Positions 1 to 13,100 of a stretch of 64,000 nucleotides of DNA are shown here, piece by piece. This DNA is from Schistocephalus solidus (lineage: Eukaryota > Platyhelminthes > Cestoda > Diphyllobothriidea > Diphyllobothriidae), in assembly GCA_017591395.1 (NCBI GenBank), contig WEDG01003363.1, positions 54,927 to 118,926 of the forward strand. The letters run 5' to 3'. Made by a program: the position numbers and the translations under genes. The number at the start of each line of letters is the position of its first letter. The stretch's first letter is position 1. The notes beneath the pieces were generated by a model that was not told the DNA's origin, did no database searches, and saw nothing but the letters and a program-made list of their open reading frames with translations.

Positions 1-3000
1 CCACATGTTGATAGAGTTATGGTAAAGCTCAGATTTCTGGTGCATAAACTTTTTGCCAACACGTTTTTCGACTTCGGATTAACTAAGTATTATCTTCGAT
101 ACTGACAGTGTTTTTCTTCCTTCAAAGTAATTATGTTTATATTTGGAGTAAAGTTTTCAAATTATTTAGACGCTCGGGGTATATTGCACACAAAAAAGCA
201 CATTTGAGTAATCGCAATTCGTTTATGCAATGTTTAATGCGTGGCACCTGAGATATTAAATTGGTCCTAGTTTATTTTATGAAAGACGAACCATATGGAA
301 AACCAGGAATGCCAGGATGAGAGTTTTCAACTGTTACTATGGCTTTTTGGCCTTTTACGGCGAAGGGAATTTTTAGGTGAAGGCAATAGTACATGCGCCT
401 GCCTCATCGTTACCACATAGATTTGGTACCAGCTTGTGTCTGGAAGTAGCAACTCATAACCATTTGATTTATTACGCCAAAATAACTCTTTTAATAGGGT
501 TCAGCTTTTTCCCAAAAACATCACTGCTCCAGTATCTGATGGGGTGTATAACTTTTCTACAATAATGTTTATCCACAACGTCAGATAGCCACGTCAAGCG
601 GTCCAAAAGAGAATTAAGTTAATTCAAATTAGGCTATTGTCCATTTATTTCCGAGCACTGTGTCGATGAACTATTTCTGCTTGAGTTAATTTTTCGATGG
701 CTGATTGCACACGTTTGTGGGTGGAATTTTTTTCGTTATCTATCTCTTAGCCGTTGGTTCGTAAGCTTAAGCTATTCGAGCGGACAATGGTTATCTCTGT
801 GATTGAATGATTCCGCAGACGTACACAGATTGATTGCTAAGAAAATTTGCTGGCAGCTGGGCAGATTATGATAAATGCATATGCTGATTAACTCCTTTGT
901 GGTTGTTAACAACCACATATGATGTTTAAAACCTTTTTGTATTCCAATCACCAGGCAAAATCCTCGAAACATTATCCCCTTTATACACGTCAAGTACTTA
1001 GGAATAAGATCCAGCCCTGAAGTTTATTTCAAAGCTATGTTTGAGACAAACTTGAGAAGATATAACAAACCATTTGGCTAAACAAAATGGCTTAAATAAT
1101 TGTTGAATAGATTAAGTCCAGAACCACTTAACCGATTGTTAGCTAAATTGCAGTGACCTCCTTTATAAACCCACCCCAGTGAATAACAAATCAATTGACT
1201 TTTAACACCCACAGGGAGCTAATTTCGGCAACCGGGCATCTGCGCAGGTTAGGCTGTTACACTCTGATTTTTATTCCTGTATTCAAGCATTCCAAACGTT
1301 TACGACTCATGAATATGTCCAGATGGTTCTGTTTAAAGTAAAACCCAAAGCAAACGAAAGCAAAATTGAGCTTAAATATTTCCCAATGAAGCGTTTAAAC
1401 GTGATATAACTGTGCCTATATTAAGTGGATGTTTGAGTTAAAAAGCTACAAGATATTTTGAACCAGCGCAGAGCACGGAGTCAAACGCAACTCACACACA
1501 TAAATTTGCCAAGACTGTCGAAGAATGAGAACTTAATCTTTGCTGCGATTAAGAAACGAATCAAACCAAACACATTAATAAACCATTTTTTATTTATGTC
1601 TTAAAAGTTAATTAACTGGAAAGATCCTCAGTTTGTATGATTGATTAATCTTGATCAACATTGACAAGCCTACCGGAAATTCGGCTCCAATAGCATAAAG
1701 GCACGGAAAAACGAGGTCCTCGTATTTCATTGTAACCTAAAAACCTTTAGAAGTTGTCCAAAGAGGCTGTCAACCGAAAAACACTCGCAGTCTTTCCGGC
1801 GTCCAACATCTGCATTTCGAGGATGCTATTAGACCGTGAGGTGCGTTCTCGGAAATGGGGTGCACACATACAATGTAGGCGCAGGGCACGGGAGATTGAC
1901 CGTTAGAACAAGGAGAAGCCGGATAATAATTTTAAACGAGGGCTGACATGTAGTAGAGTTAAAACTTACTTAGTGTTATAAACCCGGAATAGAGTTTAGT
2001 CATTCCAATTAAATCATGAATAGGAGCGAAAGCCAGGCATAAGAAAAGCTCTAAGTGTCTAGTAGAGAAGAAATTGATGTCCAGGAAAATGAATTTGATT
2101 AATTTTTAAGATTCAAGTAAAGTAATAATCTTGAGGATTAAAAACGGTTCAATCAATAAAACTGTTATATAACCAGTGTTTTGAAAATCATTTGGAAAAT
2201 CATTTTTGGGTGTTATGCTGCAGTTGCGGCTGTGTGACTGATCACTTAAAGGGCATTTACTACCAATAGAAGAACGGAATGGCAAACAGTTTGTTGAGGT
2301 ATTTGTTACTGGAAAGATTTAAAAGTTTATTCAGTTACTACTTACACCTGTTGAAATATGCCGAACCATCCGAAAATTGCTGGCTGTATCCGTTCCGGTA
2401 GGGATCAATGTTTGATTGCATTCGGTGGGTTGACTCGTTATTTACGTTCACCTCAGCCACCTTATTTTTGCATCCGGGAAGGTGCGATTATAGGCAGATT
2501 TCCTAAATCGGACTTTACCCCATCGATGAAATTCCGCCCTAACAATATCTGAATCAAGCAATCACAGTCTACTGCGAATTTCACACAATCAAGCCATGTC
2601 AATTACTGGTATCAATCAATTGTTCGGTGAAATTTTCATCAATGACAGTGGCTTAGTTCTCAAGAACTTTTTGTGAGGTCATAACCGCTGGCGAAAACTG
2701 TCGACGGTCAGTTAGAGCATTGTATGCTTGCTATGAATGTGAATCCTTATTTTATGCATCGCAAAAGCATCCATCAGGGCTTACAGTCTGCAACCTTTCA
2801 GGAAGCCAGACCTTTAGGTGAAGACGAATGATTTCAGTAATAAGGGTAGATCAGTCCGAAGTGTCATATTAGAAAATCAATTTTCATTCGTCAAGGATAA
2901 GAGCAGTTGCCACCAAAAAATGAGACACGAAAAGTCTAAAAGACCGATTAGCGTGTCAACTGAATTTGATTTTGTTCAAATATTCGCAATTCATTCGCGG

Positions 3001-4660
3001 AAAACAGACGGTTGGTAAAATTCTCTGAGGGGAAGTAATTTGATAGTTTTGGTCCAGTAAGCCCTTTCTGTCCTTAAATTACCATTTTGATCCTTACTCA
3101 TGTCAATCAAGTATTTCAGCAATTTTTCGATTAAATTTCCACTGTATTTTTGAACATTTATCATTTGAATAGCTCCTCTAACGGTAAAATGTCAGTTAAT
3201 TTATATCTTAATTCTTCTTATGGTAGTTAATTAACAATCCAAGTTCGTAGGCCACTAGCGTGAACAATAAGCAATCATATTGGTTATAAGTAAATTAATT
3301 TCCTCAACATTTTCGTATTGCAATAGCTTTTCCTGTACTGCCCACATCTCTAAAGCTTAATCACAAGTAACCAAAGGTCTAAACATACATTTAAATCAAA
3401 TCATAACCACTCTAATTTTTTCCAATCAATTTCAACCCATATACAGTTTTAAAGAATTATAGAAGTCGTCACAGGTTTAAAATCTCGGCATAGCGTCGAT
3501 CGCCAAATACCCTTAATTTGAACGCATCATCTGATTGGGCTTGTCTTAGATTACAATTGAATTAGGTTATCTTGAAGCACATTTAACCGAGAACCTACAA
3601 CTACGTTCGTTACAATTCAACTAAAGTATATTCACAAGTGAAGCAGTAGCCCTCTCTAAAAATTAACCGACTCAAAAAGTGCACCTGAATTGTTAAAGCC
3701 GTTGCAATCCATCTACGAGAATTTAACACAACTCCTCAGACGGGAATACTGCATGGACTGCTTTTCGTAGTCATCTATCAAGACGGTAAAGAACTGAATG
3801 AAATTTACAAGCCAGAAAGGGTGAAAATTACACAATATCTCATGCAAAAAGAACAAATGCACAATTACACGCAAGCCAGGCCTTCATATTCAGAGAGATA
3901 GATTACAAACATTTACAATACAAATTGCTTAACTCTTGAGTGGTTAGGACAACCGCTTAAAAAGTGATAAGTGCATAAGTTGACAAACAGGTAACGAAAT
4001 GGCGGAAATTTGTGAATCCAAAACAATACAAAGTAAGGATTGTATTTTGTGCTCTTCACGTGGTCCCTTTTGCTGAAATGAAGGCGTAAGTTTTATCCCA
4101 AATCTAATAGGACCGAAAAAGAATGAAATGAAATGGCATTGCTGTTAAAAAGTTGTAAATACGAATAAAAACACTTTCTTCTGATTCTTATTCTGATGTG
4201 TGATGCCACCGATAGATGGGCACACACATTTCTGATAAGGTGAATTGTCGAAACTATGTAGTTACATATCGCATTAAGTATATTCAATTTCACCGTCGAA
4301 GACTCCTTACAGACTTGAAACCACCATCATCATTCTGCGACACTTAAGGCAGAACAATATTTTGAAAAGCAGAACTGGGGTCCTTTTTGAAGCAGAAATA
4401 TTGTGAGGAAAAAGTTAAGAGACAACGTAGGACAAGTTCAATTATATGAGTCATTCAGCGTGACATCTCGAAATTCAACGTTTCGTAGCCAATGCATGAA
4501 CAGGAAACTGTATTCATTTGATTGGAAAATGTAGGCGAAGCCTTCTTAGGAGCAAATAAACTTGCAGTTGCCTCATTTTATTAACCTGGTTACATTTTCA
4601 CTGGACCAGTTGCGTTAAAGATCAAAAAAAATCCTAGAGTCAACTAGGTCTGTTACTCAC
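1..4660 (-). other. Intron 3' of the FN3-7 exon; no recognised content
   Basis: AT-rich sequence downstream of the exon donor at 4660. I looked for an FN3-8 exon (Trp/Tyr signature, phase-1 splice sites) on the minus strand and for transposon motifs on both strands, and found neither. Short open frames at 772-993, 2358-2552 and 4093-4293 have no domain signature and look like chance. A small exon could still be hidden. Confidence 0.6.
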
Positions 4661-4966
4661 ATTCGACAGTGGTTCGAACATTGTTCGCCCTAGTCCATGG
4701 TCCAGGTCCTCGGCTGGTGAATGCCCGCACCATAAAACTGTAGTAGGTTTGGGTTTTGAGATCGCGGGCCATGTAACTCAACTGCTCCGGAACGAGAACA
4801 TCCACTGACTTTTCGGTCTCCGTCTCAGCTCCAACTTCAAAGTATCGCACCTGATAGCTCGTCAGGCGACCGTTACGAAGGTGCAACGCCGGTGGTTCCC
4901 ACGTTACCTCAACTGCTGTTGGTGAAACACCCCGAACTTTGAAGTTCAACGGAAAACCTGAGGGAA
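4661..4966 (-). CDS. LAR: LAR-type receptor tyrosine phosphatase, exon encoding FN3 domain 7
   Basis: Coding exon of 306 nt, with acceptor AAATCCAG, donor GTGAGT and phase 1 at both ends. It encodes a complete FN3 domain of about 101 residues: PSGFPLNFKVRGV, then VEVTWEPP (B-strand Trp), RNGRLTSYQVRYF, YMARDLKTQTYYSFMVRAFT, and SRGPGPW...VRTTVE. This is the strongest family match in the window. The PSGFP start, the RNGR-I/L-xSY motif and the VRAxTSxGxGP end all correspond to FN3-7 of LAR/PTPRF. Each LAR-type FN3 domain being bounded by phase-1 introns fits classical module shuffling. Nothing resembling FN3-8 is visible below 4660, so the next exon is probably outside the window. Confidence 0.88.
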
Positions 4967-5503
4967 CTGGATTTATACACGAGGAGGTAAACACCAAATG
5001 GAGGGGTTGCAGGGATTTGTTGCAAATGACTACATTTAACATTACACAGTGTATATGAAGCATGTCAAATTGCTGTATTTATTTTTATTTATCTTTAGTT
5101 CAAATCTCTATTTTCAGTCAAATAAAAAGCTGTCGGTTTATTTTTATCATCTATGAATAATCGCCTGTAAATTTTCTTTAATCAGGCAAAAATATTATCA
5201 ACAAAACCAGCAACATAGAAATAGCAATTACTGACATATTTGGCGTCATTTGCCAGTGATAAAGTAATCTTATGCACCGAAATATCCGAGGCTTTAAACC
5301 AGAGTCCGGCGTTCTAGACACTACTACAACCAGACTTGAACTATGAGGAGAACAAAAATATACAGTCTACCCATCCTATCTGAAGTAAGGATAACTCATA
5401 GAGAACATAAGTGCCTTAATTAAATGATCCAATTTATTTTTGTTTTTGCCTCTAAGGTTTCCTCAGGTGCAAGCACGACGGAGCAAAATAACTGTTGCCT
5501 TAC
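4967..5503 (-). other. 537-bp intron between FN3-6 and FN3-7 exons
   Basis: Bounded by donor GTAAGG (minus strand, from 5503) and an acceptor ending CCAG at 4967. Phase 1. No repeat or other structure recognised. Confidence 0.8.
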
Positions 5504-5596
5504 CATTATCAGGCGTTGTCACATTTAGACTCGTGGTTGCGCCCGTGCTACTGCCGTTCAGGACAGCAACTTGGAAGAGATACGTAATGCCAAAAC
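5504..5596 (-). CDS. LAR: LAR-type receptor tyrosine phosphatase, short exon completing FN3 domain 6
   Basis: A 93-nt exon. The acceptor is TTTGTTTTAG and the donor GTAAGG, phase 1 at both ends. It encodes 30 full codons: FGITYLFQVAVLNGSSTGAT and then TSLNVTTPDN. This is the F-G strand end of an FN3 domain, with the Tyr of the tyrosine corner in ITYLFQV. It aligns with the end of vertebrate LAR FN3-6 (TTYIFRLAAKN...IRTPED). The last base plus the next exon gives Val, producing TPDN-V-PSGFP, which closely follows the LAR FN3-6/FN3-7 junction TPED-L-PSGFP. NGS and NVT are potential glycosylation sites. Being symmetric (1-1), the exon could be skipped without a frameshift, but that would remove strands F-G, so skipping is unlikely to be productive. 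Confidence 0.85.
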
Positions 5597-6890
5597 CTAA
5601 AACAAATGCACAAATTAGTTTCGTAAAATTATTATTAGATGTCACAAAAGGAGCAGTAGTTTACACGATTCCCAGGTGAGTTATACAGTCCATACAATCA
5701 TGTTAGACAGCAGATGATAATTGAAAAGCCGATAATCTTTCGATTTCTGATTGGTTTGGCCATGAGAGGTATAAAGGTATTTGTGAACCTAAAATACCAA
5801 CCTTATACAGTAATTTCAACCTTGTTGCGAAGGGTTTTTCTTTATAACAGGCACCTCATGAAACTGAACGTTTTTTAATTGTACATGTAGGCACACTTAA
5901 AGAGTTCATCTGGAAAACAGTTTGACACTATATATATTTAATGAAGATAAACATAACAATATTTTTCAATATATGACCATGATTATGCAAACTTTTGGGT
6001 GATGAAAGACATTTTAAAAAAAATGAAAATAAGCGGAGGGTAGTGGAGTAAGCCTACATCAGCCTGATTGGAAAAGCAGTTTGCTGACGGCAGCAGAGGA
6101 AGCAGTTTCGATAAGCTGGCACTAATCACATGCTTTTGGAAGATGTATTTGAATGCAGTTAGGAACTATGGTTGTGACTTGGTGAATGCTCTGTGTGGGT
6201 GTTAGCCACTCAAGTAAACATCAGGAAAACGGAGGAAATGGTAGTCCCTTAACCTGATTTATCATACATTTCCGTAAGTAGTACCCTAACGTACTGAGGA
6301 TCTGGTGCACAGACTTAAGTCCTTCTCCTAACTACTAAATTAGTAAATGGTGACATTTAAGCAGGCCTACGACAAACAAGACGCTAACCAGATGTCTCGT
6401 CCTGGGGCTGTGGTTATAATGCTTTAACGTGCGTTACTAGTTTTAAGCAAGGCATTCTTGCCATGACTTTATCTGGGGCCTTTAAGCACACGTCTCTTTT
6501 TTCCGTTTACATAGTAGAAAATTACCTTCTACTGGATACTGTTAGCAAATTTAAAAGGGTTTCCCATACGGTGTGGAAATGATGCACTTCTGTAAACAAG
6601 GGAAATCAATTTTCCGTTACTAATGTCCGGCACTTATACTTGCGGCTAACCATTGCTAGATTGGTAGACAGAAGGCTAAAATAATAGCCTTTTTCGTTTC
6701 TGCTTACAGCAGAGATATTTTGCGAAGATTGGATACCGGATGTGGCGGAACCCTTTCCGGTTAGAACTCCTGAAGTAATTTTGATTCGCTTCCGCTCCCA
6801 CAGCCCAAACCTTTATTAAAAACCATACTGAGATTTGAGGTAAGTTGAGACCACCAGAACATTTTGTCGAGAATATAAAGAGTTATTTAT

Positions 6891-6920
6891 CCTCCTCCTC
6901 CTCATCCTACTCCTCCTCTT
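6891..6920 (+). repeat. Imperfect (CTC)n microsatellite
   Basis: A CCTCCTCCTCCTCATCCTAC-type run with a few interruptions. Confidence 0.85.
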
Positions 6921-7170
6921 CTGATTAGTGTTGTAAACGGGTTGGGGATGACACTGGTTTGGGGTGGAATTTCAAATTTGATGATGATAAGAGTGGAAGG
7001 GGGTGAGGATTCTGTCTACCTGAGTGGGAAGATCTGCTCACTTTAGTTTGGCTGCCAAACAATTTTGTTTTTGCAGATAGCGTCTTCTATATGGGTGGTC
7101 CTATTTGAACTGATGGCGTAAGAGCAACTGAGGATAACAGTTTACGTAGTGTTGATTGACTGAGTTCAGT

Positions 7171-7265
7171 TAGCATAGCTCAATTTGCTAAAGCGTTGGC
7201 TGTACTAAAGCCTTCCCTGTGCTGCTGTGGGTTTGAATCCTACCAAGGCTGCCAAATTTTCACGA
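7171..7265 (+). mobile_element. tRNA-derived SINE head, type 2, degenerate copy
   Basis: Resembles the element at 7471: TAGCTCAATTTGCTAAAGCG (A-box), AAGCCTTCCCTGTGCTG, GGGTTTGAATCC (B-box), GGCTGCCAAATTTTCAC. Both B boxes are followed by GGCTGCCAA and a T-rich tract plus TCAC, so they share more than the promoter. Two copies lie about 300 bp apart in the same orientation; they may be one tandem or dimeric insertion. Confidence 0.6.
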
Positions 7266-7470
7266 TTAAGTCAAACGAATTATTAAAGTCTGCCAAAATC
7301 CTCTTCTAATTAATTGTGCCCGATAGTCATCTGGTGAATACTATATTAATTGCTTAGGAAATCCTGCATTGACATTCAGCTTACTGTATCAGAATTGGGG
7401 GATTCCATACTTTGCAGTAAACTGGGCGGATAATTGACCCACGTGTGATTAAACTCACGGCTCCCGGTTG

Positions 7471-7570
7471 GGCCTCGTAGCTCAGTTGGTTAGAGTGTTT
7501 GCTCCACTTAAGCCTTCCCCGTGCTGGCATGGGTTCGAATTCCACAGAGGCTGCCAACTTTTTCACAAGT
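7471..7570 (+). mobile_element. tRNA-derived SINE head, type 2
   Basis: Contains an A-box-like TAGCTCAGTTGGTTAGAGTG and a B-box GGGTTCGAATTCC about 45 nt further on. GCCTC at the start can pair with GAGGC before TGCCA, like a tRNA acceptor stem. The middle does not fold into a convincing anticodon arm, so I read it as a tRNA-derived SINE promoter region and not a functional tRNA. It is related to the copy at 7171-7265 and different from the 302-bp family near 60 kb. Orientation is antisense to the host gene. Confidence 0.65.
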
Positions 7571-7620
7571 GGATCAAAAATATTGGATGAGCATTCAGAT
7601 AGGCACTATCAGTCACTCAC

Positions 7621-7965
7621 CGAGGTCATCGCCCTCCGTTGATGTGAATGACTCCTTGGTCACGTTCGCCAACATGCGGGTGCCATTTAGCCAAAGAGCG
7701 TTAGGTGTTCGGATGACGGATGTGACAGAATGATGAGAGTCTAGTCTTTGTGATTCTGTTGCAATGTAGGGCAGGGCGACAGGCGTTGCAGACACCTGGT
7801 AGACCATTTGACCCTCCTGCCGATACTGCGGCGGGCGGTCCCAGGCCAATTCTAGGGAAACGTAGGGAAGACCGGTCTCCCGGCGCACATCATCCAGCGG
7901 AAGGGGGAAGCGGCGAGCTTGTTCCTTCATTCGAATAACTCGCAGGTTCAGAGGACGAAGCGGCG
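7621..7965 (-). CDS. LAR: LAR-type receptor tyrosine phosphatase, exon encoding first part of FN3 domain 6
   Basis: Coding exon after the 33.8-kb intron. The acceptor ends TCGCTAG, the donor is GTGAGT, and both ends are phase 1. It encodes about 114 residues carrying the A-E strands of an FN3 domain: PLRPLNLRVI, then SLELAWDRPP with the conserved Trp and Pro, then MVYQVSATPV. The domain is larger than usual. About 18 extra residues (EQARRFPLPLDDVRRETG) sit between strands A and B, and there is a long segment before the next exon, so the complete domain spans about 145 rather than 90-100 residues. NGT and NVT are potential N-glycosylation sites. The domain is completed by the exon at 5504-5596; the joined codon is Gly (DDL-G-FGITY), matching the GTTYIF position of vertebrate LAR FN3-6. 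Confidence 0.82.
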
Positions 7966-9599
7966 CTAGCGAATGATACAAAAAAATGCTGACTTCAGAC
8001 CCTTTCATCGATCGCAACTAAAAACCGGCCGTAGTATATGCAATTCTAAGTATATGAAGGAGATGTTTGTGATTAGTTGGCCACTTCTGGGAGTGTCATT
8101 TTTTAAGGGAGTAGTGTTGATAGAGCAGAAGGATAAGACAACTGGAAATTTATTCCTCAGAAATCTTGGATGTTTACTTGGAATCACCACCAGAAACGAC
8201 TACAGATATTTTTTTTTGATCTTACAAGTTACCAGTAATTAAAACCGTTGATGAAATGATGGCAATTTAGTGCTCCAGTGCAGACTAGGAAGTAAGGACT
8301 GCAACTTGTCAGCTTTGGCAATGAAAAAACAAACTTTTAATTGTGGTAGATATGAGGAAGCATGGGAACAGCACCTTTATGCGTCAACCACAGCTACCCA
8401 TGTCCCTCTTTACCGATGAGTTTGAGTGAAAATACGAATGCGTGTACCAGAGATCACAGCTCTTAATCTTCTATTGCTTCCTTCAACTCGGCTTTGTGCT
8501 TCCATTAGAGTAGACACTCTCAATTTCGGGCCGCAGTATTTTGGCGCCGTACATGCCACCCACGCCAAGTCCTCAGTGCAATAGACTCTAGATTCCGGTT
8601 TAAAAGAGTTTATCTCGATGGCGTAGCATAACAAAGGCAAAATGAACATTCATGCGTTCATTGAAAGCTGGATTGAGTGGCAGCAAATTGCTGAAAGTTA
8701 TGCATTCGTGCCGTATCATGTCCCAGTTCAGAGAATTCATAGCAAGCCTTTTTAGCCATTTAAAATGTTCTTATGGAGAATACTCCTGCTGAAACTGTGT
8801 GAGATCCATAGAGTAAAACCCACGAAACGTCACACATCAGCAAACAATGATATTGAGGTAGTTTGCGTTGTAGTTAACCGTTTTTTAATTCAAGATAACG
8901 AACATCCACAGAAGTAAACTGCTAACTGCTGGAAATCCTCTTAAACTTGTTCATTTTCAAGTGACGTATTTAGAACTGAGAGCAATCACCATAATAATCT
9001 TCAGTATCATGAGACAGCATCTGAGGGAATCAGATTCCTTTGTAGTGCATGCATTTTTAGTTAAGAATCATAAAATGCCTTTTTATGAATCTGCCGCAAA
9101 CAGGTGATTTTTCGTTCCCCAGGCACATAATGCTTCGTTTGAAGAATAAACAATCGCCAGTAATTTGCTTAACTGCCACCGCAGGCTTGATTTTATTGTT
9201 CCTTGCCTTAATAGCAAAGGCACACGTCGTTTAGTGGAAGCCATTGCAAGCGGATTCATGAGAAGAATGTGAATTATAACTTATTTTGCTAAAACAAAAA
9301 AAACTTTCGTTAAAATGCAGAAATATGTCCAAAAACTAGGGGTTGAATTATCACCGTAAGTCCCAATCCCGCTGTAAATAACATATTGTCCAAAGCGGTT
9401 GTCTTGGCTTTGTCGGCCAACTTTTGATAATGTTTATAGAGTCCATTCACGATCGCGTAGGTGGTCCGTTCGTGTATTTTACTACCAAATGATGGGTGTC
9501 ATGTGCCAGCAGACGCTGACGCCAACTCAAAACCCAGTAAAATTAATTGTAGAATGAAAGAGAATGCAAAGAGCGGACGCGAAGGCTGTGTTAGGGCTT

Positions 9600-10140
9600 C
9601 AGGAGGAGTAGGAGTCGTTAATTAGGCAGGTGAGCTGGTAATGGGATGAGTAGGCAGAAGCACCTTGAACATGCAGTTTGTATTTTATCCCCAAAATTTC
9701 AAGCCTCGAGAAGCCCACGAGAGTGTTAGTGTGGATAACTTCTGCATCATTCCAAAGTGACCTACTCACCACTTTTATGGCTAAGGATGATTGAGATGAC
9801 GCCCTAACGAGGACATGGGAAGTGAAACCATCCGAAAGGCCAACTTGCAGGGAAACTAGGACTGGGTATATGGTTTCGGTTTTTGTTAAGTTAAGGTTTA
9901 GGTTCAAGGTTCGATTTAAAATTAATGTTCAGGTAAGTGAGGATTAAGTTGAACGTTAAGGTTAAAGTTAGTGTTAACGATATAATAACGGCTTAGGGTA
10001 GGGTTAGGGCTACAGTTTAAAGTTATGATTGAACTGGTTTTAGGTCTATAACAAGGGAGTATTGACTCCTCCTGGATCAAGCCTCAGGACCTGTGCAGTT
10101 ACCTGGACGGATCGTTCCTTTTTCCGTACCCTGCTTGATA
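9600..10140 (+). repeat. GGTTA-rich dispersed repeat, copy 1
   Basis: The core at about 9885-10020 is a degenerate run of GTTAAGGTTAAAGTTAGTG and TTAGGGTAGGGTTAGGG-type words. It is preceded by AGGACATGGGAAGTGAAACC, shared in altered form with the copy at 20.3 kb, and followed by CTCCTGGATCAAGCCTCAGG, a diverged form of a tail motif seen in other copies. Too irregular and dispersed for telomeric DNA. Confidence 0.5.
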
Positions 10141-13100
10141 GTCCAGATAATTACTCCTTACCCTTTTACGTGTACCATAAAAAGAGTAAAGTCATGCTTA
10201 GACTTAAGGGGCGAACTAAGCAAATCTGAGTGTTTGATACCAAAAGCAACTCCGTACTAGAATTTGAGAATCCCCACCCGTTTCCCGGTCAACGCACAGC
10301 AGTAGCGATTCATTCTAGCAAGTTAGCGGAAAGTTACGTGTGTTCTCAAACGCAGTAGCGTCAACATGACCTCGCGCCACTTGGACACTTTCCTGAGCAC
10401 TTTGAAATTCCAAGGATCGGGATCCATTATCCATTGCCACGTCATTCCTCCTAACTTATATCCCACCTTCTCAGTCGACAATATTAACGAAAGGCCAACT
10501 GGTAGCTCTGTAGATACAAAAGTACGCACCGCATAGTATAGGTTTGTCCTGAAGTACATCTTTCCAAGTCCTAAGTCTACTCCTAAACCTAATTCCCACC
10601 GTGATAACCACACACTTCAGCGCAAAGCCATCCGTAAAAAGGGGTAATTATCCTCGTATCCCATTCGGTGGCTTCTTTAATTGAACTGGAATTTTTTTCA
10701 TACCACATAGTAGATCCGCGCTGCAGATGGTAACTACTGAGACTAGGTCTTATAACATACCAACAGCTACATTGCCTTACTTATGAATTATTCGCCCTTT
10801 GGTATTTGAATATAGCAACGAAGCTTTCATGGGATAGGAGTTGCATCTTTTGGGTGCCTGGCTTGTATTGTAGACAATACTAACATACACATAGTTTTTC
10901 TACAGTGGTTTTTATCATGCATTTATTCAGGAAGAGTTTAAATTGTTAGAAATTATGTGTGCTTTACTTTCTTGGTCGGCCACTGCTGAAAGGCACCTAC
11001 AGTCCCTCATTTGAGAACACTTGTTTTAAATATTCGCATAGTATTTTACGTAATGATAGTTTATTTTCAATAAAAAGAAAAATCCCTCCTTCTTCTGCCA
11101 CTCCATTTTAGTCTGCTTGTTTAAAAAGCACTCTTTTTCATCGGCAAAAGCGCTCATTTTATCGTTATATTTGTGGTCAGTGGTGACACGTAGATTTTAT
11201 AGCTCGGTGGGCAGATGGAAGTGAAGGCAAGCGGATTCAGCGAACAGCCACTTTACTCCCGGCTAGCGAGTACCATTTTTAACTTATCAAACCCACCCTC
11301 TTTATTTGGATTCCTGAGTGCTCTAGAACGTTCAGCTTTGTGGCTAGTCAATCGTGGATTGTTCACTGCCTGCGCGAGAATCCCCGCGCGGAAAATGCTC
11401 CAAGGTTCGACCGGTCATTGATTGGGTCGCACGCGTGAGCAAACACATCACACGCGCTCGATGCTGCAGTACACGCTTATTGCTATCTGAACGCGCGTAT
11501 CCCGCGTCCGACGTCGCCTACCTTAGCGTGTGTGGTCACGTATTCCTTTCACCTTAAACCATGGCTTACACTATTTCCACTGTACATATTAGTAGGTAGC
11601 AAGGCAAACGTCCACAATTCCAGTTTTTGAGGAAATGCAGTTACTAAAAGCCCACCCTAGAAGGTTCTGAACACATGTTGTGGGTCAAAGGAAGAAGAGG
11701 CGTTCACCGGGAGATGTTTATTAGGTGTCTGATGTTTCAGGTAGTTGGTTCGCATTTCGTAGTTGTTGAATCACATTTTTATCGCTATGAACATGTGGGG
11801 TTTGTCAAACGAATTTTTCAAGGCATTAAATAAAAACTTACCCATTCCTTCGAACCAAGCCGCCAGTATAACATGAATTCGTTATTCCACCAATTAGATG
11901 CTCTATGGTTTGAGGAATGATGACAAAGGCATGAATGAAAAATTCTTACAGCTGACTGTACTTACTGTAGCTCGTCTCTCCAGATTTCCACAAAGATGCC
12001 CCGCAACGTAGAAAAAAATGGAAGAAAACGATTGAGGTGATGTAATCTATATTTATATGGCACAAAGAGGTGTCTTCTCATCCTTCTGAATACAACGTAC
12101 AATTTTCCATCACCAGGAACATCAAAACAAAATCTCAATGCGCTGCAATCTCAGGCTTCGTGGTAAGAATGCTCTACTTAACAGAACAGGTTACGATGTT
12201 CTGTACGAAATTTCCGTTTAGCTTGCAGTCAGAAGCCCTTGGTGCAGTCAATTTGAATGCTATTACAAGCGCTCTTAAATAAGTACCTCTTTTCCCCACG
12301 GTTTTTCAATCTTGTGGTCTGATTGATAATGCAACCCTAGTGCTAATAGTCATTCCTATAGCCTATGAATGAAGAAATGTGATTTGTGACAGGCTTAGGA
12401 ATACTGAGACCTGACAACTGCATAGGAGAGAAGCCGTCGGTATCTGCTACCTTTTCTATGTGCACGAACGTGTAGAATTGTGTCTCTTTGACCAGATGGG
12501 GCGGTCAGAAATGGCGTATAATGTATTTCGATACCGGCAGCAGAAGAGAAGAAATCGAGTTTACGCAACGTTTGAATAGAGAGGTGCAAAACATGTTAAT
12601 ATAGGCAACTGTCATCGACATACATGCATGTGATGAGTGAAAGTATAATGTTCAAGTTCACCTCCACTTTCGACAGAGAGTGGACCATAAATCGCGATCG
12701 GCATTCGTACCAACATCCAGGAGAGGCATTAACTGGGTCACATTTAGCAGGTATTTAAAACTATGCACTTTATCTTGACATCTACACTATCTTCTATAAG
12801 GAAGAAAGGATCCAAAACGACGAAACAATGAGCGGAAGGTCTGACCGGGATAATGAACCCCGTCCCACAGCATTTTAGCTGAAATGCGTGCCAATAAATG
12901 GAGCGTGCGCACAACCAAATCGTGCACTTTCGTTCAACCTCCTCCACATCCCATTGGCCAAGTGAAACAGGACTTTTCTCGAACTCACTAACCAGCACTT
13001 GTGACCTGTTATGTCTTTTGCATAAAAATCAAGCTCGTCTATAGATGGTATTCATGGGTGAGTAAGGACGATTCAAGGTTTGGCATTGCTCTGGGAAAAA

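Larger units (their letters stand above)
5597..7620 (-). other. 2.0-kb intron inside FN3-6; carries tRNA-like SINE heads and a CTC microsatellite
   Basis: Bounded by donor GTGAGT at 7620 and an acceptor ending TTTTAG at 5597. It contains a short imperfect (CTC)n tract at about 6891-6920 and two tRNA-like elements on the plus strand, listed separately. The rest is unremarkable AT-rich sequence. Confidence 0.75.

Noticed and set aside
7471..7556. Possible functional tRNA gene
   Set aside because: A and B boxes and a short acceptor pairing exist, but there is no proper anticodon stem and a related decayed copy lies nearby, so SINE-derived.
9940..10015. Interstitial telomere (TTAGGG)n
   Set aside because: Only scattered TTAGGG-like words in a degenerate GT-rich core that belongs to a dispersed repeat family.
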